Assembly (NCBI RefSeq): GCF_028618435.1
Contig: NZ_JAQISW010000013.1
Span: forward strand, 1-53,429
Origin: Bartonella sp. MM73XJBT.G
GTDB taxonomy: Bacteria; Pseudomonadota; Alphaproteobacteria; Rhizobiales; Rhizobiaceae
DNA: 53,429 bases
Reading direction: 5' to 3'
Below are positions 19,397 through 29,059 of the stretch, in pieces; the first letter of the stretch is position 1; every line of letters begins with the position of its first letter. The position numbers and the translations under genes are program-made. The notes beneath the pieces are model-generated. The model ran no database searches. It had not been told where the DNA came from and saw nothing but the letters and a program-made list of their open reading frames with translations.

Positions 19397-19804
19397 ATGA
19401 GAGGTATAATTATTAGTCAAGATCAAGGAACATATCTCGTTTCGGGTGATGATGGTAAACGTTATCAGTTTGCGACTTGGGATTGGTTGGGAAAGAAACC
19501 CCCGAGGATTGGTGATATTGTTGATTTTGTCTGTGAAGGAGGTGTAGTCAGCTCTGTTTTTCCATTGTTGAGATCAGGTACAGAAAACTCAAAAATAATG
19601 TTTGCACTCCTTTGTTGGTGTGCAGGTATTTTTGGTGTCCATCGCTTTATGGTGGGGAGAGTTCGGACGGGTTCTTTAATGCTCATTCTATCTTTATCGG
19701 TTGCTGGATTGGTGATCACTGGTATTTGGGCAATTGTTGATTTCATACTCATTCTTGCTGGAAAATTTACGGATAAAAATGGGAATCAGATTACAGATTT
19801 GTAA
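19397..19804 (+). CDS. TM2 domain-containing membrane protein, tandem copy 1
   Basis: The 135-residue protein has a soluble N-terminal part (residues 1-58, MRGIIISQDQGTYLVSGDDG...WDWLGKKPPRIGDIVDFV) that looks like a small beta-barrel fold, followed by a TM2 domain (about 66-125) with two membrane helices and the family core GVHRFMVGRVRTG. The function of TM2 proteins in bacteria is unknown. It is the first of three tandem paralogues spaced at regular intervals (start-to-start 811 and 816 bases). Copy 1 is the most divergent and has the shortest second helix region. Confidence 0.85.
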   Translation: MRGIIISQDQGTYLVSGDDGKRYQFATWDWLGKKPPRIGDIVDFVCEGGVVSSVFPLLRSGTENSKIMFALLCWCAGIFGVHRFMVGRVRTGSLMLILSLSVAGLVITGIWAIVDFILILAGKFTDKNGNQITDL

Positions 19805-19963
19805 ATTTTTTATAATTTATAATAAGAAGTAGATGATTTAGTTTGCTTTTTATTTTGACCAATATATTAAGTTCATCATGCCAAATTATTGTACTCTATT
19901 TCTTTAGTGTGATATTTTAAGAAAAATATGCACAGTCAAGTAAAAGTATTGAAGTAAAAGTAT

Positions 19964-20193
19964 TGAAAAAGACTGTGCTATTTTATATGAGTAAAAAAAC
20001 AACGTAAATCAACTAAGGTATGTTTTGTATTGCTGCTTATAGCAGCTGAAAACATTAGACCATTGGGGGGATCTAAGCTATTTTAATTTCACGTTTATCA
20101 CGGCTGCTACAAATTTTATTTATGCCGTGAGGTTAATCGATATATCATCAAATTAGAATAATCTCTTCATGAAGAACACATGAGGAGCAGCTT
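19964..20193 (+). pseudogene. decayed partial duplicate of ftsB, copy 1
   Basis: The segment aligns with the start of intact ftsB (21642-21840). GACTGTGCTATTTTAT (19971-19986) is identical to 21642-21657. Further matches are the TTTTGTA(T)T(A)...CGCTTAT region, AAGCTATTT, CACGTTTATCA and GTGAGGTTAATC. The frame starting at ATG 19987 stops after six codons, and the homology is cut off near codon 60 of ftsB where the next TM2 leader begins. It cannot encode FtsB. It marks the left boundary of a tandem duplication unit. Confidence 0.75.
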
Positions 20194-20207
20194 TATAGGT
20201 GGGAAGG

Positions 20208-20639
20208 ATGAAAGGTACGATTATTGGTCAGGATCAAGGAGATTATTTCATTTCAGGGGCTGATGGTAAGCGTTATCAATTTGCAAGTTGGGATTGGTTA
20301 GGAAAAAAAACACCAAAGGTAGGGGACACCGTTGACTTTGTATATGAAGATAATGTTGTTAAATCTGTTTTCCCTCTTTTGAGTAAATCGCAGTCGGATA
20401 AATCAAGGTTAGCAATAGCACTTGTTTGTTGGTTTTTTGGATGGTTGGGAATTCATCGCTTTATGGCAGGTAAAGTTGGAACGGGCATTGTAATGCTTCT
20501 TATAAGCCTACTAAGTATACCATTTACTATGGGGGTAGGAATACTTTTAATAACTGGGCCTTGGTCATTTATTGATTTTATAGTCATTTTATCGGGATAT
20601 TTTCGGGATGAAAATGGGGATAAAATTATAAATTGGTAG
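20208..20639 (+). CDS. TM2 domain-containing membrane protein, tandem copy 2
   Basis: This is the middle paralogue. I chose ATG 20208 (after AGGTGGG) over GTG 20199 because MKGTIIGQDQG then lines up with the other copies. The 143-residue product keeps the N-terminal soluble part (GADGKRYQFASWDWLGKKTPKVGD) and a TM2 domain with LGIHRFMAGKVGTGIVMLL and an ending IDFIVILSGYFRDENGDKI. It is preceded by a truncated ftsB relic and followed by another. Copies 2 and 3 resemble each other more than copy 1. Confidence 0.83.
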   Translation: MKGTIIGQDQGDYFISGADGKRYQFASWDWLGKKTPKVGDTVDFVYEDNVVKSVFPLLSKSQSDKSRLAIALVCWFFGWLGIHRFMAGKVGTGIVMLLISLLSIPFTMGVGILLITGPWSFIDFIVILSGYFRDENGDKIINW

Positions 20640-20789
20640 AAATTTTAGAATAATATAAAATATAAAGAGTGAGGAACTTTCTTTACTTCTAATGTTGTCA
20701 ATATATTAATTTAATAATGTAAATTATTTTAGTCTATGTCTTTAAATGTTAAATATTAAATAAACTTATAAATATTTAAATAAAACTAT

Positions 20790-21013
20790 TGAAAAAGACT
20801 GTACTATTTCATATGAAAAAAGTAAAAGTTCAAATCGAACAGCGTGCTTTGTATTGCCACTTATAATTGGCGGGAATTTTAAGTTGTTGGGGGATTTTAA
20901 GCTTTTTAAATTGTCATATATCACGGTGAGTGCAGATTGTACTCATGCGGTGAGGTTTATCTAACATATGATCATATTAGAAGAAAAACTTCTTTATGAA
21001 TAACAATTTTATA
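20790..21013 (+). pseudogene. decayed partial duplicate of ftsB, copy 2
   Basis: GACTGTACTATTTCAT (20798-20813) matches the bases around the ftsB start at 21642-21657 with two differences. Later parts match ftsB at CGTGCTTTGTATTGCC, GGGATTTTAAGCTTTTT, TATCACGGTGAGT and GCGGTGAGGTTTATC. Frameshifts and stops break the frame, and homology ends near codon 60 of ftsB at the leader of TM2 copy 3. The distance from the preceding TM2 stop (159 bases) is close to that in the other units (167 and 175). Confidence 0.75.
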
Positions 21014-21023
21014 GGTGGTGAAA

Positions 21024-21467
21024 ATGAAAGGTAAGATTATTAGTCAGGATCAGGGAACATATTTCATTTCAGGAGCTGATGGTAAGCGCTATCAGTTTGC
21101 AAATTGGGATTGGTCAGGAAAAAAGCCGCCGAAGGTTGGTGATATGGTTGATTTTGTGTGTGAAGGGGATACCGTTAAATCTATTTTCCCTATCTTGACT
21201 GAAGGTCAGTCACAACAATCAAAAGTGACGTTAGCAGTCGTTTGCTTTTTTTTGGGTGGATTGGGGATTCATCGTTTTATGGTTGGTAAAATTGTAACAG
21301 GCATTATAATGCTTCTTATAACTATACTAAGTATAATAACTATACCATTTTTGGGGGTTGGGCTTCTAGGGATTATTTTTATAATTATACCTTGGGTATT
21401 GATTGATTTTATAGTCATTTTAATAGGAAGTTTTAAGGACAAAAATGGGTGTAAAATCACAAGTTAG
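21024..21467 (+). CDS. TM2 domain-containing membrane protein, tandem copy 3
   Basis: ATG 21024 follows AGGTGGTG; a GTG at 21015 is possible but less consistent with the paralogues. The 147-residue product has the same two parts: MKGKIISQDQGTYFISGADG with WDWSGKKPPKVGDMVDFV, then LGIHRFMVGKIVTGIIMLL and two hydrophobic stretches ending in FKDKNGCKI. This copy precedes the intact ftsB and so is in the position equivalent to the single ancestral TM2-ftsB pair. No function is known. Confidence 0.84.
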   Translation: MKGKIISQDQGTYFISGADGKRYQFANWDWSGKKPPKVGDMVDFVCEGDTVKSIFPILTEGQSQQSKVTLAVVCFFLGGLGIHRFMVGKIVTGIIMLLITILSIITIPFLGVGLLGIIFIIIPWVLIDFIVILIGSFKDKNGCKITS

Positions 21468-21655
21468 TGGGATATCCAATATTTGTAATACAAAAAGTGG
21501 GGCATTCAGCTTACTTTGATTGTATTTAAGGGGGGGGATAAATTGGTGATAACAAATTGTTTGCGTGTGTAGATTGAGTAATGAGGTGTTAATCAAAATC
21601 GTGCATAGTTAGGCAGAATATGAAGAAACTTGTTCTGTAAAGACTGTGCTATTTT

Positions 21656-21967
21656 ATGTGGACAAAACAAAAACGTCGATCAATCAAAGTGCGCTTTGTA
21701 CTACCGCTTATGACGGTGGGTGTTTTAAGCTATTTCAGTTACCACATTTATCATGGTGAGTATGGATTATATTCACGCAGTGAAGTTAATCAGCATATTA
21801 GTGAATTAGAAAAGGAGCTTCATAAAATAGAAGCTGAGCGGGAGTTCATTGAAAAGCGTATTTCTCTTTTACGTAATGGACATATTGAAAAGGATATGTT
21901 GGATGAATATGTCCGAAAGAATTTAAGTTTTTCTAAGCCAAATGAGTTGACAGTCTTAATGCCTTAA
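21656..21967 (+). CDS. ftsB: septum formation initiator family protein (FtsB/DivIC)
   Basis: FtsB-type proteins bridge FtsL and FtsQ in the division complex. The 103-residue product has a short basic start (MWTKQKRRSIKVR), one membrane helix (about residues 14-28), and a coiled coil (about 43-75, ISELEKELHKIEAEREFIEKR at 48-68), then a VRKNLSFSKPNE tail that matches alphaproteobacterial family members. It lies just before pdhA, its usual rhizobial place between eno and pdhA. No strong ribosome-binding site is visible before the ATG. Its 5' part exists twice more upstream as relics. Confidence 0.87.
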   Translation: MWTKQKRRSIKVRFVLPLMTVGVLSYFSYHIYHGEYGLYSRSEVNQHISELEKELHKIEAEREFIEKRISLLRNGHIEKDMLDEYVRKNLSFSKPNELTVLMP

Positions 21968-22102
21968 AATGATACTAAAGGTAAATAAAAAATCGCTTAA
22001 TTTAAACGACAATCCGCAATGATATTGTTTAAGCCGATTGATAAGGCTTGTAACTTTTGTTCGTAAAGGTTATTCCTAAATAATCATAAAAGGGAGTTTA
22101 AT

Positions 22103-23143
22103 ATGGCAGAACGACTTAAAAAAAATTCTGCGTTGGTGGCGCGCACTGCATTATCAAGCACAACAAAGAAAGCATCAATAGCAGATTTTACAAAAGAGGA
22201 AGAAATTGATGCCTATCGTGAAATGCTTTTAATTCGCCGTTTTGAAGAAAAAGCAGGACAACTTTATGGTATGGGGCTTATTGGGGGATTTTGTCATCTT
22301 TATATTGGACAGGAAGCTGTTGTTATCGGAACATTAAAGGCAACAAAAGAAGGTGATCAGGTTATTACGTCTTACCGTGACCATGGCCATATGTTAGCTG
22401 TTGGGATGAGCCCGCGGGGCGTCATGGCAGAATTAACGGGACGCCAAGGGGGATTTTCCAAAGGCAAAGGTGGCTCGATGCATATGTTCTCTAAAGAAAA
22501 GAATTTTTATGGGGGTCATGGTATTGTTGGTGCGCAGGTTCCCATAGGTTCAGGCTTGGCATTTTCGAATCAATATCTTGGTAAAGATAATGTGACATTG
22601 GTTTATTTTGGTGATGGCGCTGCAAATCAGGGGCAGGTTTACGAAAGTTTTAATATGGCTTCACTTTGGAAGCTGCCGGTAGTTTATATTATTGAAAACA
22701 ATCAGTATGCTATGGGAACATCCGTTTCACGTGCATCTGCAGAAACTGATTTTTCTCGCCGCGGTCTTTCTTTTGAAATTCCAGGCATTGTTGTTGACGG
22801 TATGGATGTTCGCTCTGTAAAAGGAGCTGCTGATGAAGCAATTTCTTGGGCTCGTTCGGGTAAAGGTCCGATCATTCTCGATATGCAAACCTATCGCTAT
22901 CGTGGTCATTCCATGTCTGATCCAGCGAAATATCGCTCTAAAGAAGAAGTCCAAAAAATAAAAGAGGAACACGATCCGATTGATCAAGTAAAAAATCGGA
23001 TTCTTAAACAAAATTGGGCGAGCGAAGATGCTTTAAAATCGATTGAGAAAGAAGTCCGTGCAATTGTTGCTGACGCAGCAGATTTTGCACAAAGTGATCA
23101 AGAGCCAGATGCTTCTGAGCTCTATACTGATATTTTAATTTGA
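22103..23143 (+). CDS. pdhA: pyruvate dehydrogenase E1 component, alpha subunit
   Basis: This subunit carries the thiamine diphosphate site of pyruvate decarboxylation. The 346-residue protein shows [15 protein letters not shown], then [10 protein letters not shown], and the thiamine-binding motif [20 protein letters not shown] ending at the IIENN. The phosphorylation-loop-like [12 protein letters not shown] is also present. An AGGGAG site precedes the ATG. It is the first gene of a pdhA-pdhB-pdhC-lpd block, with 16 bases to pdhB. Confidence 0.97.
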   Translation: MAERLKKNSALVARTALSSTTKKASIADFTKEEEIDAYREMLLIRRFEEKAGQLYGMGLIGGFCHLYIGQEAVVIGTLKATKEGDQVITSYRDHGHMLAVGMSPRGVMAELTGRQGGFSKGKGGSMHMFSKEKNFYGGHGIVGAQVPIGSGLAFSNQYLGKDNVTLVYFGDGAANQGQVYESFNMASLWKLPVVYIIENNQYAMGTSVSRASAETDFSRRGLSFEIPGIVVDGMDVRSVKGAADEAISWARSGKGPIILDMQTYRYRGHSMSDPAKYRSKEEVQKIKEEHDPIDQVKNRILKQNWASEDALKSIEKEVRAIVADAADFAQSDQEPDASELYTDILI

Positions 23144-23159
23144 TGCGAGGGAAGCAAGT

Positions 23160-24524
23160 ATGTCTATTGATATTTTGATGCCGGCGCTTTCACCAACGAT
23201 GGAAGAAGGTAAACTGTCTAAATGGCTCAAGAAAGAAGGTGATAAGGTTAGCTCTGGTGACGTTATTGCTGAAATTGAAACGGATAAGGCGACAATGGAA
23301 GTAGAGGCTGTTGATGAAGGCACGCTTGGTAAAATTTTTGTGCCTGAAGGCTCTGAAGGCGTAAAGGTTAACAGTGTTATTGCAGTTTTGTTAGAAGAAG
23401 GTGAGCGTGCTGAAGATATTTCGCACCCTACAAATACAGCGCAAAAACCTGAAGTGTCCTCTCCTTCTCTTCCTTCATCAGTTCCGCAGTCTCTTGCTTT
23501 TGCACCATCTCCTGATTTTGATATTCCAGCGGGAACAGAGATGGTGACAATGACAGTTCGTGAAGCGCTTAATCAGGCTTTGGCTGAGGAAATGCGGCGT
23601 GATGAAAAGGTTTTTCTCATGGGGGAAGAAGTTGCGCAATATCAAGGAGCCTATAAGGTTAGCCAAGGTTTGTTGGAAGAATTCGGGGAACGGCGCGTTA
23701 TTGATACCCCAATTACAGAACATGGTTTTGCTGGACTGGCTGTTGGAGCTGCTTTTGGAGGGTTACGTCCTATTGTCGAGTTTATGACATTTAATTTTGC
23801 TATGCAGGCAATGGATCAAATTATTAACTCAGCAGCAAAGACACGTTATATGTCTGGTGGACAAATGACAGTTCCTATGGTTTTCCGTGGTCCCAATGGC
23901 GCGGCTGCTCGTGTTGGTGCTCAACATTCTCAATGCTATGCTGCTTGGTATAGTCATATTCCAGGTTTAAAAGTTGTTATGCCTTATAGTGCTGCAGATG
24001 CAAAAGGTTTGCTAAAAGCGGCTATTCGTGATGATAATCCTGTTATTTTCCTTGAAAATGAGATTTTGTACGGGCATCAATTTGAGGTTCCTCAACTCGA
24101 TGATTTTGTTTTGCCTATTGGTCGGGCACGACTTCATAAAACTGGACAAGATGTGACGATTGTTGCCTGTGGGATTGGTATGCATTATGCTGTTCAAGCA
24201 TTACCAGAAATTGAAAAACTTGGTATTGACGTTGAGTTAATTGATTTACGAACCATTCGTCCGATGGATCTTCCGACAATTCTTTCTTCTGTTAAAAAGA
24301 CGGGCCGTTTGGTAACAATTGAAGAGGGGTTTCCTCAGTCATCTGTAGGAACTGAAATAGCAACGCGTGTTATGCAACAGGCTTTTGATTATCTTGATGC
24401 ACCAATTGCGACGATTTCTGGTAAAGATGTTCCGATGCCTTATGCTGCTAATCTTGAGAAGTTGGCTTTGCCTGATACTGCTGAAATTATTGAGGCCGTT
24501 AAGGCTGTGACGTACAGAGCATAA
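23160..24524 (+). CDS. pdhB: pyruvate dehydrogenase E1 component, beta subunit, with N-terminal lipoyl domain
   Basis: The 454-residue protein is longer than a plain E1 beta (about 330) because a lipoyl domain is fused at the N-terminus (residues 1-80, lipoylated Lys43 in ETDKATM). A Pro/Ser-rich linker (about 85-125) leads to the transketolase-like beta domain ([16 protein letters not shown] to the end). The fusion is known in rhizobia. The first 140 bases closely match the start of pdhC, which may favour recombination between them. Confidence 0.97.
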   Translation: MSIDILMPALSPTMEEGKLSKWLKKEGDKVSSGDVIAEIETDKATMEVEAVDEGTLGKIFVPEGSEGVKVNSVIAVLLEEGERAEDISHPTNTAQKPEVSSPSLPSSVPQSLAFAPSPDFDIPAGTEMVTMTVREALNQALAEEMRRDEKVFLMGEEVAQYQGAYKVSQGLLEEFGERRVIDTPITEHGFAGLAVGAAFGGLRPIVEFMTFNFAMQAMDQIINSAAKTRYMSGGQMTVPMVFRGPNGAAARVGAQHSQCYAAWYSHIPGLKVVMPYSAADAKGLLKAAIRDDNPVIFLENEILYGHQFEVPQLDDFVLPIGRARLHKTGQDVTIVACGIGMHYAVQALPEIEKLGIDVELIDLRTIRPMDLPTILSSVKKTGRLVTIEEGFPQSSVGTEIATRVMQQAFDYLDAPIATISGKDVPMPYAANLEKLALPDTAEIIEAVKAVTYRA

Positions 24525-24538
24525 CGGAGGAAAGCACA

Positions 24539-25882
24539 ATGCCCATTAAAATTACAATGCCAGCGCTTTCCCCTACGATGGAAGAGGGAAATTTAACAAA
24601 ATGGAATATTAAGGAGGGCGATAAGGTTTCCTCTGGGGATGTTATTGCTGAAATTGAGACGGATAAAGCGACGATGGAAGTCGAGGCCGTTGATGAGGGG
24701 ACAGTTGCCAAAATTGTTGTTCCTGCCGGAACACAAGGTGTTAAAGTGAATTCTTTGATTGTTGTTTTAGCAGAAGAAGGTGAAGATTTAGCTGAAGCTG
24801 CAAAGGTTGCAGAAAAGACTTCTTCTTCTATAAGACAAGAATCAAAAGGCGAAAAACAGGCAGATTCTCTGAAGCAGACGGACTCAAAGGGGAGAAAGAT
24901 GTCTCATGAATCATCTACTCAGCAATTAATACAGCAAGATAAAGAGGGGGCACGTCTTTTCGCCTCTCCCTTAGCGCGGCGATTAGCTTCTCAGGCAGGT
25001 CTTGACTTATCCCTTATTTCTGGAAGTGGTCCCCGTGGACGTATTATCAAGCGCGATGTGGAAAAAGCTATGAGCGGTGATATCTCTCAAGCTTCTTATT
25101 CATCATCAATCGGCGAGCTGGTTGCAGCAAGTATGTCTGATAAACAGATATTACAACTCTTTAAAGAGGGTGAATATACATTCACAGCTCATAATAATAT
25201 GCGTAAAACAATCGCTAAACGTTTGGTTGAATCAAAGCAGACAGTGCCGCATTTTTATGTAACAATAGATTGTGAACTCGATGCATTATTGGAACTGCGT
25301 GCGCAATTGAATGCTGCTGCACCCATGATTAAGACGCAAGATGGCGCAAAGCCTGCTTATAAGCTATCTGTTAATGATATGGTTATTAAAGCTGTAGCAT
25401 TTTCTTTGAAAGCCGTTCCTGATGCGAATGTTTCTTGGCTTGAAGGTGGCATACTTCATCACAAGCACTGTGATGTTGGGGTCGCTGTTTCTGTTCCAGA
25501 TGGATTAATTACCCCCATTATTCGCCATGCAGAGGAAAAATCTTTATCGGTTATTTCTAATGAGATGAAAGATTATGCAAAGCGTGCACGTGAGCGCAAA
25601 TTAAAAATGGAAGAATATCAGGGTGGAACAACAGCTGTATCGAATATGGGAATGTATGGCGTGAAAAGTTTTTCTGCTATTCTTAATCCGCCGCATGCGA
25701 CGATTTTTGCCGTTGGTGCAGGTGAGCAACGTGCTGTTGTTAAAAATGGTGCATTAGGAATTGCGAGCATCATGTCTGTTACACTTTCCGTTGATCATCG
25801 TGCTGTTGATGGTGCACTGGCAGCAGAACTTGCACAGACTTTTAAGAAGATGATTGAAAATCCATTAGCAATGCTCATTTGA
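24539..25882 (+). CDS. pdhC: pyruvate dehydrogenase E2 (dihydrolipoamide acetyltransferase)
   Basis: E2 forms the core of the PDH complex and moves acetyl groups from lipoate to CoA. The 447-residue product has one lipoyl domain (1-80, Lys43 in ETDKATM), a linker, a peripheral subunit-binding domain (about 140-175, FASPLARRLASQAGLDLSLI and GRIIKRDVEKA) and the catalytic domain with the active-site DHRAVDGALAAE near residue 420. A GGAGGAAAG site lies 15 bases after pdhB. The lipoyl region is nearly the same as in pdhB. Confidence 0.97.
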   Translation: MPIKITMPALSPTMEEGNLTKWNIKEGDKVSSGDVIAEIETDKATMEVEAVDEGTVAKIVVPAGTQGVKVNSLIVVLAEEGEDLAEAAKVAEKTSSSIRQESKGEKQADSLKQTDSKGRKMSHESSTQQLIQQDKEGARLFASPLARRLASQAGLDLSLISGSGPRGRIIKRDVEKAMSGDISQASYSSSIGELVAASMSDKQILQLFKEGEYTFTAHNNMRKTIAKRLVESKQTVPHFYVTIDCELDALLELRAQLNAAAPMIKTQDGAKPAYKLSVNDMVIKAVAFSLKAVPDANVSWLEGGILHHKHCDVGVAVSVPDGLITPIIRHAEEKSLSVISNEMKDYAKRARERKLKMEEYQGGTTAVSNMGMYGVKSFSAILNPPHATIFAVGAGEQRAVVKNGALGIASIMSVTLSVDHRAVDGALAAELAQTFKKMIENPLAMLI

Positions 25883-26103
25883 GCTGTCTTAAGTGCTTTA
25901 CGTAAACTGTTTGTGTGCGTGATATATGAATATGGTAAAAGCGGATTTAAAGAGTTTGAATAGCGGTATCGCTACTGATTTAGCAAGGGTATTCCCTGTG
26001 AAGCTTAGAATGAAAGACAAAAAGAAATTTTGTCTTATTGTTTTTTTAGTTTTAAGCTTAAAGAGTGTGTATCCGTTTTGTGTATATCCATGGAGGGATT
26101 ACT

Positions 26104-27564
26104 GTGGAAAATCTTTATGATATAATTGTAATTGGATCGGGACCTGGCGGATATGTAACCGCAATTCGTGCGGCACAATGTGGCTTTAAGACTGCAATTG
26201 TTGAACGTGAACATCTCGGGGGGATTTGCTTAAATTGGGGATGTATTCCAACAAAGGCGCTTTTGCGTTCAGCAGAAATAAAACATTTTTCTGAACATGC
26301 AAAAGATTATGGTTTAAAGATAAACGGTTCAATTGAAGCCAATATCAAAGATGTTGTAGCACGTTCGCGCGCAGTTTCTGCGCGTTTAAATGCGGGTGTT
26401 GGTTTTTTGATGAAAAAAAACAAAATTGATATCATTTGGGGTGAAGCAAAACTAACGAAGGCCGCAAAAGCAAGCCAGCTTGCGGAAATTGTGGTTTCTT
26501 CATCCTCAAAACCGGTTATACAACCACAAAATCCAATCCCTAAAGGGACATTAGGGAAGGGGACTTATCAAGCAAAACACGTCATTATTGCAACGGGTGC
26601 ACGTCCTCGTATCCTTCCTGGTATTGAGCCAGATGGAAAGCTCATTTGGACTTATTTTGAAGCGATGATTCCCCCTACCATGCCAAAATCACTTTTGGTC
26701 ATGGGATCTGGAGCAATTGGCATTGAATTTGCTTCCTTTTATCATGATATGGGAGCAGAGGTTACGGTTGTTGAAATGATGCCTCATATTATGCCGGCTG
26801 AAGATATTGAAATCTCCACATTCGCGCGTAAACAATTAGAGAAAAAAGGCATTCGTATTCTAAGCCAAGCAAAAGTGATAAAGGTTGAAAAAGCTACCGA
26901 TTCTCTTACTGCGCATATTGATGTAAAAGGTAAAACAGAAGCGATTACAACGGATCGATTGATTTCAGCTGTTGGGGTTCAGGGTAATATTGAAAATCTT
27001 GGATTGGAAACATTAGGTATAAAAACCGATCGTGGGTGCATTGTGACCGATGAATGGAGTTGGACAGGTGTAGAGGGTATCTATGCTATCGGTGATGTCG
27101 CTGGTCCACCTATGTTGGCACATAAAGCAGAAGAAGAAGGTGTGATATGCGTTGAACGTCTCGCAGGGTTGAAGAATGTTCATCCGCTTGATAAGAAAAA
27201 AATTCCAGGCTGTACCTATTGCACACCGCAAGTTGCATCTGTTGGGCTTTCTGAGTCAGCAGCAAAAGAAGCAGGGTATGATATCCGTATTGGTCGTTAT
27301 TCTTTTTCCGCAAATGGCAAGGCGATTGCTTTGGGCGAAGATCAGGGGTTAGTAAAAACGATTTTTGATAAAAAAACAGGACAGCTTCTTGGCGCCCATA
27401 TGGTAGGGGCTGAGGTAACAGAACTGATACAGGGTTTTGTTATTGCCATGAATCTTGAAACAACAGAGGAAGAATTGATGCATACTGTCTTTCCCCATCC
27501 CACCTTATCGGAAATGATGAAAGAAAGTGTATTGGATGCTTATGGTCAAGTTTTAAATGCTTGA
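26104..27564 (+). CDS. lpdA: dihydrolipoyl dehydrogenase (E3)
   Basis: E3 reoxidises dihydrolipoamide with NAD+. I chose GTG 26104 (after TGGAGG) because the protein then starts MENLYDIIVIGSGPGGY; an upstream frame adds 13 residues of no family resemblance. The 486-residue product has the FAD-binding GSGPGG, the redox disulfide GGICLNWGCIPTKALL, the NAD-binding GSGAIGIEFASF and the C-terminal HPHPTLSEMM with the catalytic His. It lies about 220 bases after pdhC, in a stretch without another convincing gene. Confidence 0.96.
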   Translation: MENLYDIIVIGSGPGGYVTAIRAAQCGFKTAIVEREHLGGICLNWGCIPTKALLRSAEIKHFSEHAKDYGLKINGSIEANIKDVVARSRAVSARLNAGVGFLMKKNKIDIIWGEAKLTKAAKASQLAEIVVSSSSKPVIQPQNPIPKGTLGKGTYQAKHVIIATGARPRILPGIEPDGKLIWTYFEAMIPPTMPKSLLVMGSGAIGIEFASFYHDMGAEVTVVEMMPHIMPAEDIEISTFARKQLEKKGIRILSQAKVIKVEKATDSLTAHIDVKGKTEAITTDRLISAVGVQGNIENLGLETLGIKTDRGCIVTDEWSWTGVEGIYAIGDVAGPPMLAHKAEEEGVICVERLAGLKNVHPLDKKKIPGCTYCTPQVASVGLSESAAKEAGYDIRIGRYSFSANGKAIALGEDQGLVKTIFDKKTGQLLGAHMVGAEVTELIQGFVIAMNLETTEEELMHTVFPHPTLSEMMKESVLDAYGQVLNA

Positions 27565-27632
27565 TGATTGGGTTTGTGTGAAAGATCTTATATTTTTCAT
27601 TACTCCTTCGTATTTATAAGGCAAAGGCTTAA

Positions 27633-28595
27633 ATGGTTACGGTTGTTGATAGAATTACGAATAGACGTTTGCGTCATCCTGAAAAGGCTTATCGTCCGGA
27701 TACAAGCGTTCAGAAAAAGCCAAATTGGATCCGTGTAAAAGCGCCAACATCACCAATTTATAAGGAAACGCATGGTATTGTACGCACCCATAAATTAGTA
27801 ACCGTATGTGAAGAAGCAGGTTGTCCAAATATTGGTGAATGTTGGAGCCAACGGCATGCCAGTTTTATGATTTTAGGTGAAATATGTACGCGGGCTTGTG
27901 CATTTTGCAACGTTGCAACAGGTATTCCACTTGCTGTGGATGAGAATGAGCCAGAGCGTGTAGCAGATGCTGTTGCGCGAATGGAATTAAAACATGTCGT
28001 TATTACATCGGTTGATCGTGATGATCTTGCTGATGGTGGTGCTGAGCATTTTGCGAAAGTTATTTACGCTATTCGTCGAAAGGCTCCAAAGACAACAATT
28101 GAAGTTCTCACGCCTGATTTTCGTCATAAAGATGGGGCTTTAGAAGTTGTTGTTGCTGCTAAACCTGATGTTTTTAATCATAATTTAGAAACGGTTCCTT
28201 CTAAATATTTAAAGGTTCGTCCAGGAGCACGTTATTTTCATTCGATTCGTCTCTTACAACGCGTAAAAGAACTTGATCCGACAATTTTTACAAAATCAGG
28301 AATTATGGTTGGACTCGGAGAAGAACGAAACGAAATTCTTCAATTGATGGATGATTTACGCTCTGCAGATGTTGACTTTATGACAATTGGGCAATATTTG
28401 CAGCCTACACGAAAACATCATCCGGTTATTCGTTTTGTGCCTCCTGAAGAATTTGAGTCTTTTGCCAAAATTGGTAAAGTGAAGGGTTTTTTACATATGG
28501 CTTCCAATCCTCTGACGCGCTCATCTCATCATGCAGGCGATGATTTTGCAATTTTGCAAAAGGCACGTGATGAGAAATTTGCTTTACAGAGATAA
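27633..28595 (+). CDS. lipA: lipoyl synthase
   Basis: LipA is a radical SAM enzyme that inserts two sulfur atoms into octanoyl groups on E2-type proteins. The 320-residue product has both iron-sulfur motifs: the N-terminal [13 protein letters not shown] and the radical [13 protein letters not shown]. The C-terminal [10 protein letters not shown] is also a family mark. It sits right after the PDH genes whose lipoyl domains it modifies, and two bases before ratA. Confidence 0.98.
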   Translation: MVTVVDRITNRRLRHPEKAYRPDTSVQKKPNWIRVKAPTSPIYKETHGIVRTHKLVTVCEEAGCPNIGECWSQRHASFMILGEICTRACAFCNVATGIPLAVDENEPERVADAVARMELKHVVITSVDRDDLADGGAEHFAKVIYAIRRKAPKTTIEVLTPDFRHKDGALEVVVAAKPDVFNHNLETVPSKYLKVRPGARYFHSIRLLQRVKELDPTIFTKSGIMVGLGEERNEILQLMDDLRSADVDFMTIGQYLQPTRKHHPVIRFVPPEEFESFAKIGKVKGFLHMASNPLTRSSHHAGDDFAILQKARDEKFALQR

Positions 28596-28597
28596 TT

Positions 28598-29059
28598 ATG
28601 CCAACTTTTACAACACATCGGCAGATTGCTCACAGTGCTCGTGAAATGTTTGATCTTGTGTCAGATATTGAACGTTATCCTGAGTTTTTACCCATGTGTG
28701 AGGCTTTAATAATACGTTCTCGCAAAGAATGTGACGAAAAGACATTGCTTCTTGCAGATATGACCGTTGGCTATAAGGTTATTCGAGAAACGTTTACAAC
28801 CCAAGTTTTTCTTCAGCCCCAAAAAGGTTTGATAGATGTTAACTATATTGATGGTCCATTTAAATATCTTGAAAATCATTGGGTCTTTCATAGTATTGAA
28901 AATACCAATACATGTAATGTAGAGTTTTTTATTGATTATGAATTTAAAAGTAAAATACTCGGACGCGTGATGGGCTCAATGTTTGATATTGCATTTCGTA
29001 AATTTACTGATGCTTTTGAAAAGCGTGCCCATCAGATTTATGGTTCTGCTGTAACATGA
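28598..29059 (+). CDS. ratA: RatA/Coq10-like START-domain protein
   Basis: The 153-residue protein belongs to the polyketide cyclase/START family that includes mitochondrial Coq10 (ubiquinone binding) and enterobacterial RatA. It starts TTHRQIAHSAREMFDLVSDIERYPEFLPMCEAL in compressed form at residues 4-36, with the YPEFLPMC core. GPFKYLENHWVF follows near residue 88. Gene pairing with lipA is conserved in alphaproteobacteria, where a Coq10-like quinone role is more likely than ribosome-assembly toxicity. No signal peptide is seen. Confidence 0.88.
   Translation: MPTFTTHRQIAHSAREMFDLVSDIERYPEFLPMCEALIIRSRKECDEKTLLLADMTVGYKVIRETFTTQVFLQPQKGLIDVNYIDGPFKYLENHWVFHSIENTNTCNVEFFIDYEFKSKILGRVMGSMFDIAFRKFTDAFEKRAHQIYGSAVT

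Noticed and set aside
25926-26120. 64-codon frame between pdhC and lpd (MNMVKADLKSLNSG...)
   Set aside because: It has no ribosome-binding site, overlaps the start of lpd and ends within it. I cannot exclude a small protein, but nothing supports one.
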